Origin: Pleurodeles waltl
Taxonomy: Eukaryota > Chordata > Amphibia > Caudata > Salamandridae
Assembly: GCF_031143425.1 (NCBI RefSeq)
Contig: NC_090445.1
Location: 1,581,470,049 to 1,581,534,048, forward strand
Direction of reading: 5' to 3'
DNA: 64,000 nucleotides
Position numbers and translations under genes: made by a program. The notes beneath the pieces were generated by a model. That model was not told the origin of the DNA. It ran no database searches and worked only from the letters and a program-made list of their open reading frames with translations. This document shows positions 63,286 to 64,000 of the stretch, piece after piece. Within the stretch, counting starts at the first letter, position 1. The number at the start of each line of letters is the position of its first letter.

Positions 63286-64000
63286 GTGTGTTTTTTTCCC
63301 CCATTCAAAAATGGCGCCCAAACAACTAGTCCTTTTTCCACGCCTTAGGCCACTAAAAATAAAAGATGGACTTGCTAACTTACACTCTACTTATTACTCG
63401 TACCGCGTGTGTCTTTTTTTAAGACTCTTTCAATATGGTGCCGTAACTAGACGTCGATTCGGCAGGCCCGTGCAGATTCCTTTTTTACATTGTGAATAGT
63501 ATTTGGGTGAGTCTCACAAAACTTAGTTATGGCATTATAACTACCATACTAAAACTCTGTAATACTTTCCATAGGGGTAGTCCGCTAACCACACATTTTG
63601 AATGTTGTTTACAGGAGACAATAATAATTTCGAAGCTCAGTGTTAATTTAATAAATACCTATACATCAGCCAATAGTTTACTGAATCAGTTCCCTGTTCA
63701 ATACTTTTTCTGCAATAATGCTCTTTTTAAAAAAAAATTAATTTGTTCTGATATATCATCAAATCTTTCCTAGATGATTATACTATTTAGTTCTGACATA
63801 ATGATTTATGAATATCCAATGTATTCTTGCTATTGATGTGAGACATCTTTTTCTCTTTACATATAGACCATATACAACATTATGTTCTACTCGATATGAA
63901 CATTGTTTTGGTATGACTTTTCTTTGCTTCTGTTGAATATTATTAAGAGTACTTGATTAACTAATTTTGCGGGTTCTTTGGATATTCTAGTACTATTTAA
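63286..64000. other. no gene seen
   Basis: AT-rich end of the window. No coding region is supported. Confidence 0.5.

Noticed and set aside
1..64000. CRISPR arrays, bacterial operons, tRNA or rRNA genes
   Set aside because: No spacer-repeat array and no cloverleaf or rRNA-like segment were seen; the sequence is eukaryotic throughout.

Overview
This window looks like repeat-rich DNA from a very large vertebrate genome, most likely a salamander and probably a newt. I found no convincing host exon. Almost everything recognisable is a transposable element, often nested in another. The organism call is inference. It rests on a ~322-bp tandem satellite carrying hammerhead ribozymes (the hallmark of newt satellite 2), a DIRS element, a gamma/epsilon-like endogenous retrovirus, L1 and CR1/L2-type LINEs, and many foldback MITEs.

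Region 1 (about 0.9-10.4 kb, + strand) is a decayed L1 with 5' UTR monomers, ORF1, endonuclease, RT and C-terminal zinc domain. Its ORF1 is split by a 2,558-bp insertion (2317-4874) with a 15-bp target-site duplication. The insert has seven ~322-bp tandem units, each with a minus-strand hammerhead, and ends in a ~310-bp foldback hairpin. This 'retrozyme-like' element is the most interesting object in the window.

Region 2 (10.4-23.6 kb) holds a minus-strand CR1/L2-like LINE (13.8-17.7 kb) with tandem repeats at its 5' end, two MITEs (18.8-19.7 kb), a decayed plus-strand LINE (20.4-21.7 kb) and a 624-bp MITE (22.3 kb).

Region 3 (23,654-36,314, + strand) is a young, nearly intact class I endogenous retrovirus. 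Its LTRs are 1,073 and 1,074 bp and differ at about five positions by eye. It has an MA/PPPY gag frame, a continuous CA-NC-PR-RT-RH-IN frame with an unusual ~290-residue acidic tail, and an open env. The frame change falls inside gag, not between gag and pol.

Region 4 (37,080-42,424, + strand) is a nearly complete DIRS retrotransposon with inverted terminal repeats, an internal complementary region, Gag, RT/RNase H and tyrosine recombinase. The gag and recombinase frames are the same frame, broken by one TGA; the RT frame lies inside it.

Region 5 (42.4-64 kb) contains two decayed Ty3/gypsy remnants (43.7-45.3 and 49.3-50.1 kb), several MITEs, and a second 5'-truncated minus-strand CR1/L2 copy (60.5-63.3 kb) with its own MITE insertion. 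The rest is sequence in which I see no gene. The elements do not form a pathway; they record successive insertions.
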